DNA of 7,489 bases from an uncultured bacterium. Its GTDB lineage: Bacteria > DRYD01. The stretch spans positions 1 to 7,489 of the forward strand of contig CAKZQG010000010.1 in NCBI GenBank assembly GCA_937139605.1. The letters run 5' to 3'. The notes beneath the pieces are model-generated. The model was given only the letters and a program-made list of their open reading frames with translations. It searched no databases and was not told the origin of the DNA. A program made the translations under genes and the position numbers. Below, one piece after another: positions 1 to 5,384 of the stretch. Numbering within the stretch: the first letter of the stretch is position 1; every line of letters begins with the position of its first letter.

Positions 1-114
1 AACCACCTACAGGATTACCAAAACCACCTACAGGATTACCAAAACCACCTACAGGATTACCAAAACCACCTACAGGATTACCAAAACCACCTACAGGACT
101 ACCAAAACCACCTA
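1..114 (-). repeat. 21-bp in-frame tandem repeat encoding GGFGNPV
   Basis: Five consecutive 21-base units begin at 1, 22, 43, 64 and 85, followed by a degenerate sixth at 106. The first four are identical base for base, and the fifth differs by one substitution that turns Asn into Ser. Because 21 is a multiple of three, gain or loss of units changes protein length without breaking the frame. The array is cut by the window edge, so the copy number is unknown. There is no spacer sequence between units. Confidence 0.95.
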
Positions 115-328
115 TTGGGTTCATAGAAATAGGAGAAAAACTATTATTAAAAGAGTTCAACATATTTCTTAAAAACATTAGTAATAAAGGTATTAGATAA
201 TCTAAATTCTGACCGCTTAATAGCAAAGAATCATTTATATTATAAATAGAATTAGCGTTATTAAATCCAACATTATTAAATCCAACATTATTTATAGAAT
301 TTGAAAATATATTATTATTTATCCTCAT
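1..328 (-). CDS. Partial glycine-rich GGFGNPV heptapeptide-repeat protein (C-terminus outside window)
   Basis: I do not recognise this protein. The start is ATG at 328-326, seven bases after a GGGGGG run, and the frame stays open for 109 codons to the left edge. The N-terminus is Asn-rich (MRINNNIFSNSINN) with a short duplication of NVGFN at about residues 14-23. A hydrophobic stretch, LDYLIPLLLMFLRNML, covers roughly residues 43-58 and could be a membrane-associated helix. From about residue 73 the protein becomes perfect heptapeptides: one GGFGSPV, then GGFGNPV copies running off the edge. There is no obvious cleavable signal peptide, so secretion is not shown. The gene lies downstream of the M23 hydrolase on the same strand, with a 150-base spacer that suggests its own leader. 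Gly/Phe/Asn/Pro repeats of this kind are usually flexible or self-associating, but function is unknown. The reading frame is well supported because the repeat is in frame and codon use matches the neighbours. Confidence 0.75.
   Translation of the reverse strand, partial: MRINNNIFSNSINNVGFNNVGFNNANSIYNINDSLLLSGQNLDYLIPLLLMFLRNMLNSFNNSFSPISMNPIGGFGSPVGGFGNPVGGFGNPVGGFGNPVGGFGNPVGG
258..287 (-). repeat. 15-bp direct duplication encoding NVGFN
   Basis: Two identical adjacent copies of TTATTAAATCCAACA (plus strand) lie at 258-272 and 273-287. They duplicate five codons near the N-terminus of the repeat protein. This is a second, independent in-frame tandem duplication in the same short gene, which suggests the locus is prone to slippage. 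Confidence 0.85.
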
Positions 329-335
329 TATTTAT

Positions 336-341
336 CCCCCC
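336..341 (-). promoter_or_regulatory. Homopolymeric G6 ribosome binding site of the repeat protein
   Basis: On the minus strand, GGGGGG stands seven bases before the ATG at 328. It is the only Shine-Dalgarno-like stretch near the start and so decides the start choice. A pure G run rather than GGAGG is unusual here and could vary in length by slippage. Confidence 0.6.
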
Positions 342-420
342 TTTTCTTAAAATATACTCTCCAATTTAAAGCTCCCTAATTTATATTTTTTTAAGTATTA
401 AAAATATGATAAATAAAAAA

Positions 421-440
421 ATAAAAAAAATTTTTTTTTG
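421..440 (-). terminator. Possible AT-only terminator after the M23 gene
   Basis: About 40 bases past the hydrolase stop, the minus strand reads nine A followed by eight T, one A and another T-run. The A/T block can fold on itself and is followed by U-rich RNA. There is no GC stem, so this is a weak candidate. The rest of the 329-478 spacer is AT-rich and includes two copies of TTTTTGTAAA (435-444 and 455-464, plus strand). I see no gene in it. Confidence 0.25.
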
Positions 441-478
441 TAAAATAAATTAAATTTTTGTAAATTTTTTTAATAAAT

Positions 479-1642
479 TTACAAGTAATTGAATGGATTA
501 ACTGGATTCCCGTTAATTCTTACTTCAAAATGTAGATGTGGTCCTGTAGAATTTCCAGTAGATCCAACATAACCTATAACTTGTCCTTTAGACACATATT
601 GTCCTGCTTTAACAATAATAGAAGAACAATGAGCATATAAAGTAGATACCCCATCTCCGTGATCTATAATAATACAATAACCATATCCGCCATACCATGA
701 AGCGAATATAACTTGTCCATTTTCAGCTGCATAAATTGGAGCTCCATAATGAGCACCTATATCTATACCTGAATGGAATCTAGTTGTTCCATAAATAGGA
801 TGAACTCTATAACCGAAATAAGAAGTAATTAAATTAGAAGTGGTAGGCCAAAGAAATCTACCACCAGTATATCTTAAATTTCTATTTAAAGATTGTGTTT
901 TCACTATAAATCGTTGTAATTCTTCATATTTCTCTTTTTGGATATCTTCATAATAATCTATATCTTGTTTAGTTTTTGATATTTCTTGACTATATTTAGC
1001 TAACAATTCTCTTCTTTTTGATAATAAAGAATTATAATATTTTCTTTCATAAGATAATTTATTTTTATAGTTAGCTAGTTTAATTTGCTCTTCATTTAGT
1101 AATTTCATATTTTGTTGAAGTTCAAGATATTCTTTAGAAAGAGATCTAACTAATTTAACATCTACTACTATTGTTTTTTTTATTAAATAGAAAGCATCTA
1201 AGAGTGTATCAGCAGAAGATATACTAAAAGCAAAGAAAATCCAATTCCCACTATATTTTAAGGCTATATTTAATTTTGCATCTATTAAGGTTTGAATATC
1301 TTCTATTTTTTCTCTATTTTTACTTATTTTAGTTTCATATATTTTAATTTTATTATTAATATTTTTTATTTTTTTATTAATATTATTTATTTTTGCTTCA
1401 TATTCTATAATTTTGGCCCATGTTTCATTTAATTGCTTTTCAATATCTTTTTTAGCTAAATTTTGATAATATAATCTTTTTTTAGATTCTTTAAGTTTTT
1501 TATTAATAAGATTTAATTCTTTTCTTATTTCATTTATATCTTTAGAAAAACTAATATTAATAATAATAAAACTAAAGATTAAAATAAAAAAAAACAAATA
1601 AAAAATATTTTTAATTTTAACTTTAAGTTTATTATTTTCCAT
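479..1642 (-). CDS. Membrane-anchored coiled-coil M23 (LytM) peptidoglycan endopeptidase, EnvC/PcsB-like
   Basis: This is a probable cell-division peptidoglycan hydrolase of 387 residues. Residues 12-33 form one hydrophobic segment, a membrane anchor or uncleaved signal. A long coiled coil (about 34-125) is followed by a more hydrophobic hairpin tip (about 128-170, with GNWIFF and LLDAFYLIKKTIV) and a second coiled coil to about 248. This is the layout of EnvC and PcsB, whose coiled coil docks on the FtsX outer loop. The LytM domain occupies about 265-387. H290 and D294 (HSGID) and H371 fit the zinc ligands; H338 (LYAH) and H369 (PHLH) fit the catalytic histidines. All are present, so the protein should cut peptide cross-links itself, unlike E. 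coli EnvC, which only activates amidases. The gene follows ftsX by 18 bases. ATG at 1642 is the only ATG start before an upstream in-frame stop, and it lacks its own close ribosome site. Confidence 0.93.
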   Translation of the reverse strand: MENNKLKVKIKNIFYLFFFILIFSFIIINISFSKDINEIRKELNLINKKLKESKKRLYYQNLAKKDIEKQLNETWAKIIEYEAKINNINKKIKNINNKIKIYETKISKNREKIEDIQTLIDAKLNIALKYSGNWIFFAFSISSADTLLDAFYLIKKTIVVDVKLVRSLSKEYLELQQNMKLLNEEQIKLANYKNKLSYERKYYNSLLSKRRELLAKYSQEISKTKQDIDYYEDIQKEKYEELQRFIVKTQSLNRNLRYTGGRFLWPTTSNLITSYFGYRVHPIYGTTRFHSGIDIGAHYGAPIYAAENGQVIFASWYGGYGYCIIIDHGDGVSTLYAHCSSIIVKAGQYVSKGQVIGYVGSTGNSTGPHLHFEVRINGNPVNPFNYL

Positions 1643-1649
1643 TGTAATA

Positions 1650-1672
1650 CTATTTTAACATTACTCTCCTTG
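1650..1672 (-). promoter_or_regulatory. ftsX-M23 junction with a three-codon minicistron
   Basis: The last codons of ftsX contain CAAGGAGAG (1672-1664), a good ribosome site. The nearest ATG (1661-1659) overlaps the ftsX stop as TAATG but reads only Met-Leu-Lys before TAG at 1652-1650. The real hydrolase ATG is at 1642, 21 bases from that ribosome site and 7 bases after the TAG. This is seen in the sequence; that ribosomes terminate and re-initiate here, coupling the hydrolase to FtsX translation, is inference. Confidence 0.45.
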
Positions 1673-2557
1673 AGCTAATTTTTTTAGATATTTTTCAATT
1701 GTATTAGAAGTCATAAATATAATTAAAATAAAGGAAATTAGTATTATGTAATTTCTAATAGTATTAAAAAAATCTGAGGGTATTAAAGAAATAAAAGAAG
1801 CGTTAGAAAAAATCCAATTAGAAAATACATTGTAAAAAATCTTAACAAAATAAAAAGCAAAAAAATTAGATAAAAATAATATTATTATTCCTTCAGTAAT
1901 TAATGGGTATTTAATGAACCAGTTTGGTGCTCCAACTAAATGCATTATCCTTATTTCATTTCTCCTGGCTAATATTGTCATTTTCACTGTATTTGATATT
2001 ATAGTCAATATCCCAAATGATAATAAAACTATTAAAAATATAAATATTTTATTTAAAATATCTATAATTTTAGATAAATTTTTAACATATTCTTGCCAAT
2101 AATCTATTTCTTTAACACCTTTTATTTTCTTAATATTATTTGCTACGTCATCTATTTTCCTTGGATCTCCTACTTTTACATAAACTATATTTGGTAATGG
2201 ATTAACTACTAAATCCTTTGAAATATCTATATTAAGTTCTTTTTCTATCCTCCTTAAAGCTTCACTTGATGAAATATACTGAATACTTACAATATCATTT
2301 ATTCTTTCTAATTGATATATAACTTCCCTTACTTTTTCTCCTTTAATATCCTTATCTAAATAAACATGAATAGTAAGTTGATTTATAATTTTTTTTTGAA
2401 TATTTTCAATATTAAAATAAAAAATTAATAATAAATATAAGACTAAAAAAGATAAAGAAGTAGTAGTTAAAGCACTAAAAAACATCCCTAAATTCTTTGA
2501 AATACTATTTATAACTTCTCTTGTAAATGAAATTAATATAGTTTCTAAATACTTCAT
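1661..2557 (-). CDS. ftsX: Cell division protein FtsX
   Basis: This is the permease-like half of the FtsEX complex, which is related to ABC transporters but transmits a conformational signal to murein hydrolases at the division site. The 298 residues fit the family's usual length of about 300. The order is a cytoplasmic N-terminus, TM1 at about 26-49, an extracytoplasmic domain at about 50-165, TM2 at about 168-190, TM3 at about 218-247 and TM4 at about 268-284. The outer domain starts with the characteristic ITHVYLD-like strand (LTIHVYLDKD, 61-70) and contains SSSEAL (97-101 region). The cytoplasmic stretch ARRNEIRIMHLVGAPNWFI (197-215) is the conserved signature after TM2. The ATG at 2557 has an AGGA site upstream. 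The downstream gene encodes the expected coiled-coil hydrolase partner. FtsE, normally encoded directly upstream, is absent, and a non-coding spacer takes its place. Confidence 0.95.
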   Translation of the reverse strand: MKYLETILISFTREVINSISKNLGMFFSALTTTSLSFLVLYLLLIFYFNIENIQKKIINQLTIHVYLDKDIKGEKVREVIYQLERINDIVSIQYISSSEALRRIEKELNIDISKDLVVNPLPNIVYVKVGDPRKIDDVANNIKKIKGVKEIDYWQEYVKNLSKIIDILNKIFIFLIVLLSFGILTIISNTVKMTILARRNEIRIMHLVGAPNWFIKYPLITEGIIILFLSNFFAFYFVKIFYNVFSNWIFSNASFISLIPSDFFNTIRNYIILISFILIIFMTSNTIEKYLKKLAQGE

Positions 2558-2846
2558 AAAAATTCCTAAAAATCTATTATACTTATTTTATAATGAAAGT
2601 AATTAAACTCTAAAATTTAATTATGAAGCAGTTTAGTTATGAAATTAATAAACAATTATAAGAGTGTTTCTTATAAAAATATTGTAATTCCTATTTTAAA
2701 ATTATTACTATTTTTTTATAATAGAATAGTTCTCTGATAAAATTATTTTTTTAATAATAAATAATATCTTATTTTATATATGATTTATATATAGTTTATC
2801 TGCTACTTATAGATGTATTAGTTTTTAATTTTTTTACTTTAATAAA
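2558..2846. other. AT-rich spacer between acpP and ftsX; no gene seen
   Basis: No open frame of useful length with a ribosome site is visible on either strand, and I see no trace of FtsE (no Walker A or signature motif). The spacer holds two perfect AT-rich inverted repeats: TTATAAGA/TCTTATAA with a 5-base loop at 2656-2676, and TAATTAAA/TTTAATTA with an 8-base loop at 2600-2623. The first contains the only C/G-bearing stem and might act as an mRNA end or a factor site. In DNA this rich in A and T such palindromes arise by chance. The ftsX promoter presumably lies here but cannot be picked out. Confidence 0.4.
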
Positions 2847-3104
2847 TTAATTAGTAGTGGTAGATTTAGTTTTTTCTTCAATAAAATCAACTATATCTTT
2901 AACAGTTAATATTTTTTGGCTTTCTTCTTCAGAAATTTCTATTTTAAATTCTTCTTCAAATTTCATTAATAATTCAACTAAATCTAAGGAATCCACTCCT
3001 AAATCATCTACTAATGAAGAATCTTCTTTAATATCATTTTCATTAACAGACAATTTTTCTACTAAGATTTTTTTTACTTTTTCAAATATCTCTTGTTTTG
3101 ACAT
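2847..3104 (-). CDS. acpP: Acyl carrier protein
   Basis: This small acidic cytoplasmic protein carries growing acyl chains during fatty acid synthesis. At 85 residues it is slightly longer than the usual 75-80, with a short KSTTTN tail. Ser39 in the signature DLGVDSLDLVEL is the attachment site for 4'-phosphopantetheine, added by holo-ACP synthase. Helix I (KQEIFEKVKKILVEKL), the DSSLVDDLG loop and the helix III/IV region ending in VKDIVDFIEE are all in place. Dedicated lipid genes such as fabF, fabD or plsX do not adjoin it; it follows a peroxiredoxin gene and precedes ftsX. No clear Shine-Dalgarno sequence precedes the ATG. The 15 bases before it are A-rich, and immediately upstream sits the pseudoknot-like island, so translation may depend on that leader. 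Confidence 0.96.
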   Translation of the reverse strand: MSKQEIFEKVKKILVEKLSVNENDIKEDSSLVDDLGVDSLDLVELLMKFEEEFKIEISEEESQKILTVKDIVDFIEEKTKSTTTN

Positions 3105-3119
3105 AGTTATTTTTATTCT

Positions 3120-3158
3120 CTGGGGAATTTATATTCCGCTATACCCCCAGCAAGCGGA
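3120..3158 (-). ncRNA. Candidate H-type pseudoknot in the acpP leader
   Basis: Read on the minus strand as RNA, stem 1 is UCCGCU (3158-3153) with AGCGGA (3140-3135). Stem 2 is CUGGGG (3150-3145) with CCCCAG (3125-3120). Both are 6 bp with perfect Watson-Crick pairing, and the halves alternate, which defines an H-type pseudoknot. The loops are UG (2 bases), GUAU (4 bases) and a 9-base A/U-rich loop, lengths compatible with crossing six-pair helices. The element ends 15 bases before the acpP ATG. A TATAAAAT just 5' of it could be a -10 box, placing the RNA 5' end close to the fold. It is the most GC-rich patch in the spacers. The two hairpins could alternatively be mutually exclusive. I cannot match it to a known riboswitch class. 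Confidence 0.55.
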
Positions 3159-3207
3159 TTTTATATTTTTTTATATTTAGTTTATTTTTTTATAGCTGTT
3201 TTATTAT

Positions 3208-3738
3208 TTATTTAACTAATTCTTCATCCCAGTTAGGCATACAAACTTTTCCAGGATTATCATATACATATTTACAAGCCTTTAATGTTCTTAAAATTTC
3301 TTTAGTATTTCTACCTACAAAATAATCATTGATACTAACATGCATAACAACTCCTTCCGGATTTACTATTAAAGTACCCCTTCTAGATAATCCTGTATTT
3401 TCATCATAAGTTCCTAATTTACAAGTGATTTGATGATTAGAGTCTGATAACATAGGAAAACTAATATTAGACATTTCAGGAGTATGTTCTACCCAAGCTT
3501 TTAAAGTATAAACACTATCAGTAGAAACGCTAAATAAATGAGCACCTAATTTATTATATTCATTTTGATCTTTAGCTAATTCTATCAATTCATTTTGACA
3601 AACCCCTGTAAAAGCAGCAGGATGTGAAACTATTACTAACCATTTCCCTTTATATTCTTCTAAATTTACTTCTTTTATTTCTCCCTTATGATATGCTTTA
3701 GTTTTAAAATAACAGAATTTATCTCCCACTTTGTACAT
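3208..3738 (-). CDS. Peroxiredoxin, AhpC/Prx1-Prx6 type, likely two-cysteine
   Basis: This thiol peroxidase reduces hydrogen peroxide and organic peroxides in the cytoplasm. It has 176 residues, near the usual 170-200. The active site reads SHPAAFTGVC, with Pro40, Thr44 and the peroxidatic Cys47. The catalytic Arg is probably R120 in the SRRGTLIVNPEG strand. A C-terminal Cys166 in GKVCMPNW matches the resolving cysteine of typical two-Cys AhpC enzymes. NDYFVGRNTKEILRTLKA (about 137-154) is the conserved segment preceding that tail. The SHPAAFT loop resembles one-Cys Prx6 proteins rather than the FYP-DFTFVCPTE loop of AhpC, and the usual Pro after the cysteine is Gln48. Cys9 and Cys155 are extra cysteines. 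The electron donor is unknown, as no ahpF, thioredoxin or rubredoxin gene adjoins. ATG at 3738 follows a perfect AAGGAGGT (3755-3748) by nine bases. Confidence 0.93.
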   Translation of the reverse strand: MYKVGDKFCYFKTKAYHKGEIKEVNLEEYKGKWLVIVSHPAAFTGVCQNELIELAKDQNEYNKLGAHLFSVSTDSVYTLKAWVEHTPEMSNISFPMLSDSNHQITCKLGTYDENTGLSRRGTLIVNPEGVVMHVSINDYFVGRNTKEILRTLKACKYVYDNPGKVCMPNWDEELVK

Positions 3739-3954
3739 AATTATTAAACCTCCTTGTATTAAAGTTTTTTATACATTTTTATACCAATCTTTTAGTACAA
3801 TATAATAATTCTATACTATTTTCTTTTTTTCCTTTTTAGCTAATTTAAACAGGACTAAAATAAAAAATAAATTAATATTATTAAAGGTACATATAAATAA
3901 ACATTTAAATATAAAAATAAAATTATAAAATTAAAATAAAGGAGTTAAGAAGAT
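3739..3954. promoter_or_regulatory. Divergent intergenic region between peroxiredoxin and cysS
   Basis: The two transcription arms diverge from this 216-base spacer, so it must hold promoters for both. Ribosome sites are clear: AAGGAGGT (3755-3748, minus) for the peroxiredoxin gene and AAAGGAG (3938-3944, plus) for cysS, ten bases before its ATG. TATAAA-type -10 candidates occur on both strands, but no convincing TTGACA -35 box sits at the right distance. I see no T-box leader before cysS. Confidence 0.6.
3800..3814 (-). promoter_or_regulatory. Possible PerR-like operator before the peroxiredoxin gene
   Basis: ATATAATAATTCTAT (plus strand) matches 11 of the 14 defined positions of the Bacillus PerR consensus TTATAATnATTATAA and forms a near-perfect dyad. 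It lies 62-76 bases upstream of the peroxiredoxin ATG, where a repressor could cover the promoter. Peroxiredoxin genes are common PerR targets. The match is weakened by the AT-rich background, which produces such strings readily. Confidence 0.25.
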
Positions 3955-5370
3955 ATGAAAATATATAATACTTTAACTAACAAAATAGAGGAATTTATGG
4001 AGATAGAAAAAGGAAAGGTTAAAATATATTGTTGTGGTCCAACTGTATATGATTACCCCCATATAGGGAATTTAAGAACATTTTGTGCCGTAGATTTCCT
4101 TGTTAGAACATTTGAATATTTTAACTATGAAGTTATATACGTTATGAATATAACAGATGTGGATGATAAAATAATAAAAAACATAAAAGAACAAAAAACC
4201 AGTTTAAAAGAATATACTTTAAAATACGAAAATATATTTTTTGAAAGTATAGAAAAACTTAATATAAGAAAAGCTAATTTTTATCCAAAAGCTACCGAAC
4301 ATATAAATGAAATGATAGAAATAATAAAAAAATTACTAGAAAAAGGGATAGCGTATAAAACAGAAGACGGAAGTATATATTATTCTATAAATAAATTTAA
4401 AGATTATGGGAAATTATCTAAGATAAAATTGGATAATTTAAAAGTTGGAGCAAGGGTAAATGTAGATGAATATGATAAAGAAAATCTAGTAGATTTTGCC
4501 TTATGGAAAGCTTATAATGAAGAGGATTTGGATGTATATTGGGAAACGGAAATAGGGAAAGGAAGACCAGGTTGGCATATAGAATGTAGTGCTATGAATA
4601 GAAAATATCTAAATCAGCCGTTTGATATTCATGCAGGAGGTATAGATTTGATATTTCCACATCATGAAAATGAGATTGCCCAATCTGAAGCGGCCTTTGA
4701 TACTAAATTAGCTAACTACTGGTTCCATGTTAATCATTTAATAGTAGAAGGCCAAAAAATGTCGAAATCTTTAAAAAATATTATAACTATAAAAGATATA
4801 GATAACACATTAGCTCTTAGAATATTATACCTACAAACTCACTATAGAAATAAATTAAATTTTACTTTTGAAAACTATAAAGGTTCTAAAACTGCTTTAA
4901 ACTCTTTATTAGCTTTTACTAATAACATATTTGATATAATGACTTATTTTTCTTTTCAAAAAGATCAAAAAACTAATATAAATCCTAATATAAAGTCAAT
5001 AGTAGATAATTATAAAACTAATTTTGAATTAGCTTTAAAAGATGATTTAAACACCCCAAAAGCTATTTCCCTTCTTTTTGAATTAATTAATAATTTAAAT
5101 AATATAATTAATAAAAATCCTAAAGATATAAATTATTTTGATGCTGAATATATTTTTAATGTTATAAAAGAAACAGACAAAGTATTTGGCTTAAAATTAA
5201 CAGAATTTGAAGAAATAGATCAAGAAGTTAAAAATTTAATGTTAAAAAGAAATGAATTTAGAAAAAATAAACAATATGAGCAAGCTGATATAATAAGAAA
5301 TGAAATATTAAATAGGGGTTATATAGTAGAAGATACTTCCTGGGGTAGTAGAGTAAGAAAAAAAATATAA
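3955..5370 (+). CDS. cysS: Cysteinyl-tRNA synthetase
   Basis: This class I aminoacyl-tRNA synthetase attaches cysteine to tRNA-Cys in two ATP-dependent steps. At 471 residues it is full length (the E. coli enzyme has 461). The HIGH motif is HIGN at 36-39 and the KMSKS loop is exact at 268-272. The zinc ligands that recognise the cysteine thiol are all present: Cys27 (CCGPTVYD), Cys211 (GWHIECSAM), His236 and Glu240 (FPHHENE). The insertion and helical-bundle region follow, with the DALR-like segment around FELALKDDLNTPKAI. The tail (EQADIIRNEILNRGYIVEDT) is the family's normal C-terminus. The start is set by AAAGGAG ten bases upstream, and the N-terminus KIYNTLTNKIEEF matches the family. The PolX-like gene follows after 14 bases, so the two are probably co-transcribed. 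No sign of truncation or reassigned codons. Confidence 0.98.
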   Translation: MKIYNTLTNKIEEFMEIEKGKVKIYCCGPTVYDYPHIGNLRTFCAVDFLVRTFEYFNYEVIYVMNITDVDDKIIKNIKEQKTSLKEYTLKYENIFFESIEKLNIRKANFYPKATEHINEMIEIIKKLLEKGIAYKTEDGSIYYSINKFKDYGKLSKIKLDNLKVGARVNVDEYDKENLVDFALWKAYNEEDLDVYWETEIGKGRPGWHIECSAMNRKYLNQPFDIHAGGIDLIFPHHENEIAQSEAAFDTKLANYWFHVNHLIVEGQKMSKSLKNIITIKDIDNTLALRILYLQTHYRNKLNFTFENYKGSKTALNSLLAFTNNIFDIMTYFSFQKDQKTNINPNIKSIVDNYKTNFELALKDDLNTPKAISLLFELINNLNNIINKNPKDINYFDAEYIFNVIKETDKVFGLKLTEFEEIDQEVKNLMLKRNEFRKNKQYEQADIIRNEILNRGYIVEDTSWGSRVRKKI

Positions 5371-5384
5371 AAAAATTAATCATA

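Noticed and set aside
1-114. Direct repeats that could be taken for a CRISPR array
   Set aside because: Units are 21 bases, contiguous and without spacers, and they translate in frame as GGFGNPV.
1640-1661. Frameshifted N-terminus of the hydrolase starting at the TAATG overlap
   Set aside because: The alternate frame holds only three codons, and the start at 1642 already gives a normal charged N-terminus followed by the membrane segment.
1914-2102. Plus-strand open frame of 62 codons
   Set aside because: It lies wholly antisense inside ftsX, has no family resemblance, and is a shadow of the conserved signature region.
2600-2676. Two 8-bp AT-rich inverted repeats as terminators or operators
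   Set aside because: Such palindromes are expected by chance in this composition, and neither is followed by a clear T-run on the minus strand.
3120-3158. Known pseudoknot riboswitches (preQ1-I, SAM-II, fluoride) as identity of the acpP leader
   Set aside because: The stems and loops do not show the class-specific conserved bases I can recall for these, so I leave it unclassified.
2857-3180. Plus-strand open frame of 107 codons
   Set aside because: It is antisense to acpP, is Ser/Ile/Phe-rich as expected for a reverse reading, and runs through the pseudoknot island.
3909-3927. A 19-base string identical to 7403-7421, upstream of cysS and of the last gene
   Set aside because: It is pure A/T and low in complexity. 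A chance match of this length is plausible in this sequence, so it is not called a shared regulatory site.
3739-3954. T-box riboswitch ahead of cysS
   Set aside because: The leader is short, and there is no T-box core (AAGGTGGTACCGCG-like) and no terminator/antiterminator pair.
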